Assembly: GCA_036245805.1 (NCBI GenBank) | Contig: BTRK01000006.1 | Location: forward strand, 21,422,365-21,486,364 | DNA from: Pristionchus mayeri | Lineage: Eukaryota; Nematoda; Chromadorea; Rhabditida; Neodiplogasteridae | Length of the DNA: 64,000 nucleotides | Direction: 5' to 3' | Shown: piece by piece, positions 37,398 through 47,683 of the stretch | Position numbering within the stretch: the first letter of the stretch is position 1 | Layout: each line of letters begins with the position of its first letter | Made by a program: the position numbers and the translations under genes | Notes under the pieces: model-generated | The model's input: only the letters and a program-made list of their open reading frames with translations | Database searches by the model: none | Told to the model about the DNA's origin: nothing

Positions 37398-37981
37398 ATG
37401 CTCTCCTCCCTCTCTCTCCTGCTGCTCCTCTGCACGGGCACGACCGCCCTTCGCTGCTTCGTCACCAACGACGACGTAAGTCAACTCGAAATCTTCGTAG
37501 GGACGATGGAAGAGGAGGATCGAAGCCGAGCATAGTGCACGTGTCGTGATTGCAGGGCAAGGCAGAGATCGTGGACGACCCTTCCTGGCAGCTTTGTTCC
37601 CTCGTTCCCTTCGGAGGAGAGAACGAGGAAGGTATCCAGAGCGGGATCGGCCCCCAGAATCAGGACCTCTCCCCTCTTCTTCCCCTCTTCGCCGACTCCT
37701 CCCTCGTCCAGACCAAGGTCATCTGTACGCTTGAAGTGAGTGTGGTCACTTCCGTTCCCCTTTTTCCTCTCGTAATCAAAATGGGAGCCCCCTTGGCAGG
37801 CGTACAACATCTCTCGTCTCTCTCCCGCCTTCGCCCACGCCGAACAAGAAACCCTCTTCCGTTGCTTCTGCTCACGTGACCTGTGAGTATCCACCTTCTT
37901 ACAACCATGGAATAGTGGCATTGCAGGTGCAACTCGGCCAGCACTTTCTCCGCCTTCCTTCAGGTGAATGGAGGACACTGA
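37398..37981 (+). CDS. Small secreted cysteine-rich protein, Ly6-like family, paralog 3
   Basis: Four exons (37398-37475, 37556-37735, 37800-37882, 37927-37981) give 131 residues. Signal peptide MLSSLSLLLLLCTGTTA, then LRCFVTNDD; GKAEIVDDPSWQLCSLVPFG in exon 2; VICTLE at its end; LFRCFCSRDLCNSASTF near the C terminus. Internal exon lengths (180, 83, 55) equal those of the gene at 6271-6850. The C-x-C-x3-DLCN end is Ly6-like. Secreted; role unknown. Confidence 0.8.
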
Positions 37982-37984
37982 AGA

Positions 37985-38530
37985 GGCGGAAGATCCCTCC
38001 CTCCCCCCCCCCCCTACTCACACGACACCCGTAGACCTCACTCGGTTCAATCTACCTCTAGCACCAACCTCTACCGACCTCTTGATAGCCACCTACCTCC
38101 AAATATTTGAGCTTATAAATGATCTTCACTGATTAATTATTGGTATAGATAAAAACTTGTTGATTATATTTGAATCTCCACAATCAAAGGATGGAAGGGG
38201 AAAGAAGATGGAAAGAGGGAACCAGAAAGAGAAGGGTACGGTAGTACGTGGGATTTCCACATGAAAGAAACGATTGGAGGTAATTCGATCAGGATCAGAT
38301 GCTTAGCGTACAAAGAGAAATGATCAGATCTCCAGCAAAATTCGATGTCATTCCGTTTCCGATGTTACTGAGTGCTTGAACGATTTGTTGGTTAGTGCAA
38401 TTGAATCGTGGATACACGAGTCGACAGCGAGAGAGACGGATCTACTCTGCATATCAGCAAGAAATATTGGATTCAAATCAAATCGACCTTTCCTCTCTCT
38501 CTCATCCTCATCCTTCCATTTCCAATCCTT
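37985..38530. other. Spacer between secreted-protein gene and RING-CH gene
   Basis: No separate gene seen. A C-rich run lies near 38001. Frames at 38376-38600 overlap the proposed first exon of the RING-CH gene. Confidence 0.35.
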
Positions 38531-38534
38531 TCCA

Positions 38535-39870
38535 ATGGCGGGGACGGTCGATTCCACTCTCACGGCGCCCTACTCGATTCGATCCCAACGGATTAGTACG
38601 TCGCATTTTGATATTTGAACTCTCATTTTGTTTAACTCTCATTAACGTAATTAACAGTGCTTGTGGCATTCAGTGTGCTCACTGGAAATTGAGATCTGTA
38701 CAGTGGTTACCGAAAACATAGCCATGGATCGGAAACTGATTTTATCCCCTTACAGCCTCGTCATGCTCTAGCACCTCTCTGCACACTGCTGCTCTGCGCG
38801 ACTGCGATCCCCTGAGCAGCAGATCGAGAATCGAGTCAGAGATCAAAGATCAACTTGCAATGATCCTACACCCAACGAAAAAGTAGTTCCTGTTGTGAAA
38901 TTTGGTCAACTTTTCGTAAACGATTAGTTCTAGGATCTGATTTGGGAACATAGCTGATCTTTGATCTCCAGGAGTACCTCTGGTGGCACTACATCTCTCG
39001 AGCGTCGTGCCTGTCGCATCTGCCAGTCTGAGTCGGGAGAGATGGTGCGACCATGTGGATGCACGGGAACGGTGAGATGGAATGGGGGAGGGCGAGGAGG
39101 AGAGGGGGGGAAGGGGAGGGAAGAGATGCTGCTCGGGCTGCACCGGTCGGAGATCAATATTGCTTCCAGATGGGCGACATCCACGACACCTGCCTCTCCA
39201 AGGTGATACATTTAAATTAATTAATTAAAAATATTAATAAAGATAATTAATTAGTCGATTTGAGTGGGTTGCGACGGCTAACAAGACGTCGTGCGAAATC
39301 TGCAAGGAGACCTACGCGAAGAGCGGATCGGCATTCCGCCCCCTCAGAGAGTGGACACGACCCGCCATCGATACTACGGTAGGCAGATGGGTTAGGGTAG
39401 AGTAGGGCATCGTGTCACTGATCGATTGAATGACAGCTGGTTACGCTATTCAATGAATCCTGTATTGAGGACCTCCTCTCTCTCATCATTCTCTCTATGA
39501 TGATCTACTCGCTTTGCTATATCGTCTCGCTCTTCCAGGAGAGGTCAATATTATTGTGTTTTGTTCAAAATAAGTTGTTTTGAATGGTGAAAAATGCAGG
39601 ATGTTCTTCGAACGATTCCGCTCCGGCTGCCACATGCGCGCTGACGACATCGGACGACTCAGTTATCGATATTTTTGAAAATATGAATTAAAAAAAAGTA
39701 AATTTCAGCCCTTCTCTTCATTTTCCTATTCATGATCGTGTCCACGGTGTCCAAATACTTCAAGGTTTTCCATTTATCCCAACTTCAACTAATTAATAAC
39801 CTCAATTAAGGCGGTCAAAGTGTACGTCAATCGTCAGAAATGCATCCGATTCGTGAACAAGGCCTGCTAA
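38535..39870 (+). CDS. RING-CH (MARCH-type) membrane E3 ubiquitin ligase
   Basis: The RING-CH domain is RRACRICQSESGEMVRPCGC, TGTMGDIHDTCLSKW and TSCEICKETY; the C4HC3 order is C-x2-C, C-x-C, H-x3-C, C-x2-C. Then LVTLFNESCIEDLLSLIILS with following hydrophobic residues (MMIYSLCYIVSLF, helix 1), a loop (MFFERFRSGCHMRADDIGRL), helix 2 (LLFIFLFMIVSTVSKYF) and a short tail ending KCIRFVNKAC. Exons: 38972-39071, 39170-39202, 39265-39378, 39437-39543, 39600-39661, 39709-39764, 39811-39870. This suits a two-helix MARCH protein that ubiquitinates membrane cargo. The first exon is uncertain: the ATG at 38535 does not join 38972 in phase through the donor at 38596. Confidence 0.82.
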
Positions 39871-40133
39871 GAAGAAGAAATCAAAGATCAATCACTGATA
39901 TACGATAAAGACAATGATTGTGAAACGAATATGCCCGACTTCTAAACAAGATAGAAAATTGTATTGCAATATCACGACCATTCCAGAGGTAGAGGCAAAT
40001 TTATGAGATGCAGAATTGGTCTGGTAAGGTAGACCGGAGAGTGAGATCACGTAACAGTCGAGTCTAACGAACAATCCATGCCTATGAATACTAGCACATT
40101 CAAATGGGAGTGTGGGTGGAGTTGTTCTGTTCT

Positions 40134-40589
40134 CTAGTCGTCTCCATTGCACAAATCGGTGGTGCAGCAACAGAAGCGGGGAAGGAATGAAGAGGATGAC
40201 TCGCAGTCGGAGTTGCATCCGAGAAGGCGTCTACTGGCCTGAGAAAGGATGAAGGCGATGGAGTAGAGAGGAACAACTAACAGCTGACTTGATTGCGCAG
40301 CTTTGCTAAACTCCTTTCCACGTGCTCGTGTAGATGCACCCTGGCTTGTTAGTAAGGAAGGAATCCAGTAACTGAAAGGAAAGTTGAATGGAAATGAATG
40401 GAGTGAATAACTGACATCGGGCGAATCCAGCACGCACTCTCTCACTCCGATATACCCTTGAGCGTGGGTTCTCTCGTGGCAGAAGATGGAGAGACCCTCC
40501 CTGACAACGATTGATCCCATCTATGGAATGCCAAGGAATTCTTACGAGGCTGTAGATACTACTAGGGAGATGAGAACGAAGGATGACAT
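40134..40589 (-). CDS. Small secreted Ly6/three-finger-like protein
   Basis: Three exons give about 97 residues. Start at 40589 with signal peptide MSSFVLISLVVSTAS, then GLSIFCHERTHAQGYIGVRE, CVLDSPD, PGCIYTSTWKG, RRLLGCNSDCESS and the closing FCCCTTDLCNGDD. The final CCxTDLCN is the signature end of Ly6/activin-receptor-ectodomain folds. Introns are phase-consistent (donors after GCCTC, GAT and GGA). Distinct from the three paralogs elsewhere in the window, which end C-x-C-x3-DLCN. No GPI tail is visible. Likely extracellular. Confidence 0.72.
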
Positions 40590-41093
40590 AGTAAGGGAGG
40601 ACTAGAGAGTAGAGAGGGCCACTAGTAGTTTCTGAACAAGCGTGTGAGAGAACAGGGCTGGATTTCCCGGGTGAGAGAACAGCGGTCGCAGAGAGAAGGG
40701 AAATAGCAAGCGAGAGGACGAGAGCGGTGTGGTCAGAGAAGTCCTCTCTTCAATGCAAACCTCTCTACAAACGTAAAGAAACAAGCTCTACTGTTGGTTC
40801 AAAAATCTCAATTATCCGCATCGTTCTCTCGTATCTTGTATTTTCTCTCACCTCCCTACCATTTCTCATGCTGGATTCTAGTTTCTTTCCGAGGCAACTT
40901 CTAAACGTCGAAGTATGTATTCATTCCATACCCTCTTCCTCTCTCACGGGGCATGGTCGTGTCTCGCTTCCCTCTCTAGCTCTCTCCAATTGACACACTC
41001 TCTCGCTCGTGGTCCCTTCCCCCACGAGCCCCGACAGCAAGGATCTAGTGCCGGGATCCAAAACCTTCCAATCGGCACTCTACACGGTACGTC

Positions 41094-42122
41094 ATGCTAT
41101 CCCAAGTGCTTGCCGCCCTTTCCCCCACCTCCCAGATGGCGTCGATGCCGAATGCCCCCAAGAGGAATCGACCGAATGAGTACGATGAGGACGATGAGGA
41201 TCATGAATTCTCGATCAAGTACCTCACTCAACTCTACCATCAGCTGAGGTCCGAGCTGGACGCGGAGAAGGGGCGATCAAAGGCATTGGAGGTCGAGGTG
41301 CGTAGGCTCAGCGCCATAGTGGCTTCCTCTCCTCCCTCCTCCTCCAGTACCACTTCTCCCTTACCTACGGCCACTCCTGATCCCTCACTGCAACCTGGCC
41401 CTCCCCAGACCGTATCTCATCCCCCTCAGACAGCATCTCCTGAGACATCCTCTGATCTCGAAAGAAGTCTCGTCATCGCACGACTCCCTCTTAACCGTAC
41501 CCTATCTCCAGAACAGCAAGTTCGCGACGATTTCAGCCAGATAGTCACCATGTCTGCTCTCATTGGTTTCCCTGTGCTCCCTCTCGCTGTCTACCGCATG
41601 CCAATATCCGATCCCGATCCGACCTTCCCTCGTCTGACCAAGGTGCTCATGCCCACCAAGCAGCATGCTCGCCTATTCCTCAAGAACTGGCGACGTCTAT
41701 CTGATCACCCTCACTTCGGAGACGTGTATGTTCGTCCATCGATTGCCGATCCGAGTGAGAGGAAGAAGACGCCACCTAGCAAGTACAGTCAGAGAAACCA
41801 GAGAAATGCACCTCGACTCCTTCGTGATCCCATCAACTCGAACCCCCCTCTCGCTCCCCTATCACAACCTAGACAGAGAATCAACTCGATCGCACGTGCC
41901 CGTTCGATTACGCGTGACCGTGCGCGACCTAATCACGCCACGAAGAACTTCCCGGACCAATCCTCCCACAACTACTCTCCCCCCGTTCCTCTGTCATACT
42001 TCCCACTCCCTCAGCCCATGCCTTTCCCGTATCATCCCATTCCTCAGTACCCTAACCCGTTCATACACCACATCTCCCGTTACGGTAGTCCCCCCATGTA
42101 CGGCCTACAGGGAAACTGGTAA
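41094..42122 (+). CDS. Non-LTR retrotransposon ORF1-like protein
   Basis: 342 residues in one frame, directly before the endonuclease/RT frame. There is a short heptad-like stretch (FSIKYLTQLYHQLRSELDAEKGRSKALEVEVRRL), then a Pro/Ser/Thr-rich linker, a basic region and a Pro/Tyr-rich tail (PVPLSYFPLPQPMPFPYHPI). No CCHC knuckle is visible. ORF1 proteins of CR1/L2-type elements bind element RNA and form particles; that role is inferred from position. The endonuclease reading frame is open back into the end of this frame, so the two overlap. Confidence 0.65.
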   Translation: MLSQVLAALSPTSQMASMPNAPKRNRPNEYDEDDEDHEFSIKYLTQLYHQLRSELDAEKGRSKALEVEVRRLSAIVASSPPSSSSTTSPLPTATPDPSLQPGPPQTVSHPPQTASPETSSDLERSLVIARLPLNRTLSPEQQVRDDFSQIVTMSALIGFPVLPLAVYRMPISDPDPTFPRLTKVLMPTKQHARLFLKNWRRLSDHPHFGDVYVRPSIADPSERKKTPPSKYSQRNQRNAPRLLRDPINSNPPLAPLSQPRQRINSIARARSITRDRARPNHATKNFPDQSSHNYSPPVPLSYFPLPQPMPFPYHPIPQYPNPFIHHISRYGSPPMYGLQGNW

Positions 42123-42164
42123 AGAATCGCCGGTCAATTCAAAACACTGACAGAAACTCACTCA

Positions 42165-44880
42165 CTCTCACTGGCGTAGTTGCAAATTGCCGCTCTGTAC
42201 GAAACAAAATTCCATTTCTTTCACAAATTCTCTCGCAAAAACATGCGGTGATTTGTCTCACAGAAACCTGGCTGTCTTCAACTTTCCCCAACTCACTTCT
42301 CTTAGATGCTCAGGATCAGTACTACAATGTCTTTCGCAAAGATAGGAATACTCGTGGTGGTGGAGTGGCGATCATTGTCCACTCCTCCATTAGCTCAGTA
42401 GAAGTTGCTGCCGAAACAGTCAAGGGCTCGCACGAAATACTAGCTATTGATTTAGACATCAATGGCGACCTACTGCGCCTCATATGCGCATACCGTAGTC
42501 CAAGATCCAATACTGAAAATTCTGGACTTCTAAACAACTCTATTATCGATTTTTGCTCTTGCCCCCAACCTACAGTACTCGTCGGAGACTTTAATCTCCC
42601 AGACATTGTCTGGCAACAGTTCCCCCTTCCTCAAGATCACACAATCACCCCATCTTCCGATTCCTTTCTTGACCTCTGTAAATCAATTAAACTAGCGCAG
42701 CACGTCTATGAGCCAACGCGCAATGATAAGATACTCGATTTAATACTTACCAATTGCCCCGGCCTCGTCAGAAACGCAAAAGTAGGGCCCAATTTTGAAA
42801 CCTCTGATCATCATGTAATCAATTTTGACCTCTCTCTCACACATTCAGTACCTGCTTACACTATGAGAAGAGACTACAAACGCGCAAATTTCGATCTTAT
42901 TAACTGTCAACTAGCAAATGCAGACTGGATTGGTGCATTTTCTATTATGAATTCAGTAGATAATATGTACGATATGCTAGTTAAGATCATTCAAAAATCC
43001 ATCGATACCCATGTACCATGGACCAGAGTAAATGTTACCCATGGAAAACTACCCCCACATCTTGAAAGGCAACTTGAAAAGCGATTCCAGGCTTGGCAGA
43101 AATCCATTCTAGGGACTCTAGACAATAAAAGAGAATTCGAAAATATTAATAGGAAATTCAGAAGCGAGTTAATACGTTATCACAAAACCCTCGAAAAGAA
43201 AATTGTAGGAAGTGAAGATCCAAATAAATTCTTCCGTTTCATGAAGCGATGCTCTAACAAAACCCGTGGTGTAGAAGGGTTGAAAAACGAATTCGGTAAT
43301 CTCGTTATGGACGATACCGGCAAGGCCAACCTACTCGCTCAAACGTTTGCAAGTGTTTTTACTGTTGATAATGCGCAAATTCCCACCGTTCCTCCTCTAC
43401 CAAACCTGGGCAACTATCAAGACCCGTTATTCTTGAGACATGAAATCTGTGCATTTATTGAAAAATGGAAGAAATCCTCGTGTAGGACACCAGAAAATAT
43501 TGACCTAACGTACTTAAAGAGAATTGCTGTCCCTATCTCGGAAGCACTCGAGTACATTTTTCAACATTCCTATAGAACAGGAGAGGTTCCTTCCCATTGG
43601 CGCCATTCGATTGTTACACCTGTCAAAAAGTCGCCTCCTTACTACGACCCAATTAATTATCGACCAATTTCAATAACTTCATTATTTTGTAGAGTATTCG
43701 AGCGCATTTTATGCAAACCCATAATAGCGCACTGTGAAGCGTTAGAGATATTTCCCGACGAGCAGTACGGGTTTAGAAAGAAAAGATCTCGTGACTTACA
43801 AATGTTAGAAGCACTTGAGCACTGGACAACTTCGATTAGTGATGCTAAACCAGTCGACGTTATTTATTTTGACTTTGCTAAAGCATTCGATCGTGTTTCC
43901 CACCAAAACTTAAATTGAAGCTAAACTCCATTGGTATTTCTAGTAGAACAATCCAATGGATAACTGCGTATCTTTCCCATAGGACTTTCCAAGTAAGAGT
44001 ACGTGAAAGCTTATCTACTCCCTTTCCAATGACTAGCGGAGTTCCACAAGGGTCAGTACTGGGCCCTCTCCTCTTTCTTATTTTTACATCCGAAATTCCG
44101 AACCTCGTGCAAAATGGAGGAGTATTTGCCCGGATGTACGCCGATGATATTAAAATTTATAAATAATTTCGAAGGGGAAGCTCCCATGTCCCATTACAAA
44201 CTGCTATAGACAAAATCGTTAAATGGTCAGAAGAATGGCAACTTCCTCTTGCAGCACACAAATGTAATTCGTTACATCTAGGAAGAGCCAATTCTAAGAG
44301 AGAATATACCATTGGCACCACTAAACTTGCACAAAAAGAATTAGTGAAGGACCTAGGATTCATGATCCAGAAGTCGCTCACTTTCTCAAACCACTGTAAA
44401 ATGGTAGCTCAAAAAGGTAAAACTGCATGCCACATAATCCTCAGGGCTCTACGTACTAATAATATCCAGGTGCTCCTGAAGACCTATGCCATCTATATTA
44501 GACCAATTTTAGAAAGCGCATCTCCTGTTTTTAATCCTTTCCTGAAGCAAGACATTAAAATTTTAGAGAAAGTACAAAATTATTTTACTAGGAGACTTTT
44601 CATGCGCTGCCTCAACGCCACTTGGGATAACATGCCCAACTCTATCTTGAGAAATGCACAATTAGGATTAGATTCCCTTGAAAAGCGAAGGGAAACAATT
44701 GATTTGAAGACAGCCAGTAACCTTCTTAGAGGCAAATACCGTATTTCAAACCACAAAGCCCATTACTTCAACGTGTACGCTACACGTCATGGGCTAAATT
44801 TCAATAACATATCGTCAAGATTCAACTACAGACATCATAGCTTCTTCCCCAGAGCAGCAAGAATATATGTAAGAAACTAA
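42165..44880 (+). pseudogene. LINE ORF2: endonuclease-reverse transcriptase, frameshift and stop
   Basis: The endonuclease part begins near VVANCRSVRNKI (about 42178) and includes ICLTETWLSS, GGGVAIIVHSS, LICAYRSP, VLVGDFNLPDI (catalytic Asp/Asn), LDLILTN and SDHHVINFDL (catalytic Asp-His). RT motifs: VKKSPPYYDPINYRPISITS, QYGFRKKRS, VIYFDFAKAFDRVSH, SGVPQGSVLGPLLFLIF and MYADDIKIY (catalytic YADD). The frame shifts by one base near 43905-43918, just after FDRVSHQ, and a TAA interrupts after YADDIKIYK at 44164-44166; the frame resumes as FRRGSSHVPLQTAIDKIVKW through a C-terminal region ending AARIYVRN at 44880. Two small lesions only, so it was recently active or is lightly mis-assembled. Confidence 0.88.
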
Positions 44881-45156
44881 AATTCCAGTTCCCCTGTTTG
44901 AGTTTCGTCAGTTCGTGAATCACAATATTAATAATAATAATCTATTGATTTCCTGTCATTATCTTTCTCTTTGTACTCGCGTTTCTACCTGAACCGCATA
45001 AATATTAATTAATTCAATGCAAAACTCTTGAAAGAAACAATGAATGTATTATCAATGACAACTGAAACAACTCGTAACGAGGATTCACAGAATCCAAGAC
45101 AGAACACCGAATTATGAAATTTCGATTTAGAGATCCCAATCCGGGAACAGAAAGTG

Positions 45157-46855
45157 GATCTAAGCCCTGTCGATGTAGAATGCGTTACCGATGACGACAC
45201 AGGATCCGCGGAGAGTAGTGACTCCATTGTACCACGCGAGGCACTGGCAAGCCTTGAGAATGGCAGTGGCGATCTGAAGAGATACCGTATCAATAATCGT
45301 ACTCTACCGTAATCCTCCATTCAACAATATCGTACCTTTGGGTTCTTCTTGATGCATCCATTCATCTTTGTCGCGAACTCCTTAGGAGCGGGCATACCAA
45401 CGGTACATCTTCAAAGGGAATCGATAAGTTGCGAATCGGTGAAGGCTGTAAACTCAAATGCTGGCACGATGCCAATATCACTTACCCCTTCTTCGCGGTG
45501 CATTTCTGGAACTTCTTGTGGATGCAATTTTTGGTGCAGTGGAAGAACTTCTGCATCGTGTTGTATTTAGGTTCGTCTCTCTTCCTGCAAAGATAGATTA
45601 TTGATTGGAGGGATACGGTAGCTGATCTATCGTTGAAAGTACGGTAGTTCGAGTGACTAACCACAGAGAGTTCTCCTTGATCTCTTTCGACACTTCGGAA
45701 GTGTAGTTGACATTAGTGAGATCGTCCCAGTTGGTCTTATTGGCGAACTTCGCATCCTTGTCATTAACGCAGCTAAAAGGTAAAACGACGATTAATAACT
45801 GTTCACGCAGTGTTATACGAGACAAGTCGACGAATACTAATGAGTGCACCACTTACAAATCAGTGGTGTTAGCGAATAGGCACTCCTCAGCCTCGACCAT
45901 CGTTTCATTGTTCTTGGAGAAGCACTTGAGGTAGTCGTCCGTCTTGTCGCCGTATTCCTACAATTTAGTCAGTTATCGATCGGAAGTCATCGTTGTGAAT
46001 CTACAGTATACCTTGATTTCGCTGCTACATTCGTTCATGCATGTATCCATCTCCTCCATCGCTCCCTTACGACACTCGGTCGACACTTCGCAAGAGCATA
46101 CCTTAGTCTGTAGGGAAATGGATTAAAATACGGTAGTATGAGTACGGTAGATAATTCTGTTGTTTAACACTAACCGATCCGCTGATCCCCTTGATATCGG
46201 ACGATGTGAGAGTTTCAGAGTCGGAATTCGTCTTGGGTTTGCACTTGCAAGGCGTGCACGGGCAAGTCTTCCTTGTTTCAGGTGCAATTACATTCACGGC
46301 GACTCCAGATTCGCCAGTTACTGCCTCCTCCTCTGTACCACTGCCCTCCATCTCATCGGAAGGGTCGGTCACCTGAGAGGGAAGGATGAATACGGTAGGA
46401 ATGGACTGTTACTTTATATATAATATACCATATATGGGGTTGGGTATGGGAGCGTATGGCTACAGAAATGGAAGGACGAAATAGAACAGGAATAGATGGT
46501 GAGTACGGAGTATACTGTAGAGATGGGGGATACTTACATTATGAATTACTGTTCTCGTGACGGATTCCACGACGGTTTCGATAGTTGTCTTCTGTTCTGT
46601 CGAGGCAGAGAGGGAAGGAGAAAAGGAGAGGAGGAGAAGGGTGAGGGAGAGAAGACGCATTGGAGGCTGAAGAAGACTACCAACTGATGATCTATAACTC
46701 GATTCAGAGGCTTATAAAGGGCCAGAAAAGGGGCGGGGTCTATCCTTGGAAGGGCGGAGTCAATTTCGAATATGGTAGCAGAAAGAGAGCTGAGCCAGAG
46801 GGAGAACACCAACGAGTGATAGATGACGCGAGAAAGGAATCGTTGCATTTTTGAA
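45157..46855. repeat. Left arm of 1.7 kb inverted duplication
   Basis: Near-identical, in reverse orientation, to 53855-55540. The arm runs from just past the stop codon of the cysteine-rich gene (GATCTAAGCC) through its promoter to TTGCATTTTTGAA at 46855. Beyond these points similarity stops abruptly. Confidence 0.92.
45160..46660 (-). CDS. Secreted cysteine-rich protein, copy A of inverted duplicate
   Basis: Same eight-exon structure as copy B (54050-55537), about 304 residues. Signal peptide MRLLSLTLLLLSFSPSLSA, a Ser/Glu-rich stretch (DPSDEMEGSGTEEEAVTGES), then KTCPCTPCKCKPKT, CSCEVSTECRKGAMEEMDTC and MNECSSEIK, CLFANYTD, FFHCTKNCIHKKFQKC, CTVGMPAPKE, ending ILKACQCLAWYNGVTTLRGS and CVVIG. 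More than 18 cysteines after the leader. Differs from copy B by scattered substitutions (ASTEQ for APTEQ, YNGVTT for HNGVTA, GNAFYIDRA for GNQYFIDRA); no lesion seen. The family is not recognised; it is likely an extracellular disulfide-rich nematode protein. Confidence 0.72.
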
Positions 46856-46859
46856 CTCC

Positions 46860-47680
46860 GATTGTGCCCATTGGCTGATTTTCTTCCTGTTCTATAAGTG
46901 ATGAAAATAAAAGAATAAGCGTGTATTATTTTGTGCATGCATCCTCGATTTGAATGTAGCTCCGCCCCTCCCCCCCCCAACAATTAAAGGAGGAGTAAAT
47001 GCAAACGCGTGCCCGTTTGGAATATGTTTCACCTAGTGACGCACTCTCTTCAAGTCACGTGCTATCTCGTCCCCTTCCCTGAGCTTTCCCTGATCTGGCT
47101 CCCAGCCAACTAGCTATAACTATGTTCGGAATGGAGATATCAGTGTGATAATTTCGCCACAACGGATGCGCAATTTACCACTTCCCAAATGTACCATTTT
47201 CGAACCATTCTACGCTTTGTAAAATAGGAACAGAAATCAACTGCAATGCTACTTACATTTCTACAATGCTACTCCTTGCATTTAATTTTTCGTATTTTGT
47301 TGTTCATCGCTACAGTACCTTGTGCATGCGTCTTCGACAGGTATATGAATGAAAAATGTAAGAATAGAAACGAAATACAAATGTTTTCTTTAGGCAAAGA
47401 TGCAGCAAAGAAATGAACTGATGGAATTGCCCGAAGAGCTGCTGGGATCATTGAATATGCAGTGTGCAATATGAGAATGGTAAGTGCTAACGTCGACTAC
47501 CTAATGCGGTCCCGCTTTTCCTCTCCTGCTCCAATTCCTTGACTACACTACTCTGGACTTCAAGATACTCCTCATTTCGAGGAAAGTATGATGTAGTTGA
47601 GTTGCAGATGTAACGATAACACTTCATAGTATTCAAATTGTCTGTGGTGAAGCATCAATAATTACTAGTTTATTGTTGTG
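46860..47680. other. Spacer between inverted-duplicate gene and phosphatase 3' end
   Basis: No exon recognised. It contains GTAGCTCCGCCC near 46957-46968 (complement of GGGCGGAGC), a C8 run and AT-rich DNA. Confidence 0.35.
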
Positions 47681-47683
47681 ATT

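Larger units (their letters stand above)
41000..44943 (+). mobile_element. Non-LTR retrotransposon (CR1/Jockey-like LINE), nearly full length
   Basis: ORF1-like frame, then an ORF2 with AP-type endonuclease and reverse transcriptase, then a short tail ending in AATATTAATAATAATAATC near 44926-44943, a microsatellite end typical of CR1-like elements rather than poly(A). The 5' boundary is a guess and no target-site duplication was identified. It lies between the Ly6-like gene at 40.1 kb and the left arm of the inverted duplication. Confidence 0.8.

Noticed and set aside
38376..38618. 80-codon frame containing the proposed ATG of the RING-CH gene as its own gene
   Set aside because: Ser-rich, no motif; better seen as the doubtful 5' part of the RING-CH gene.
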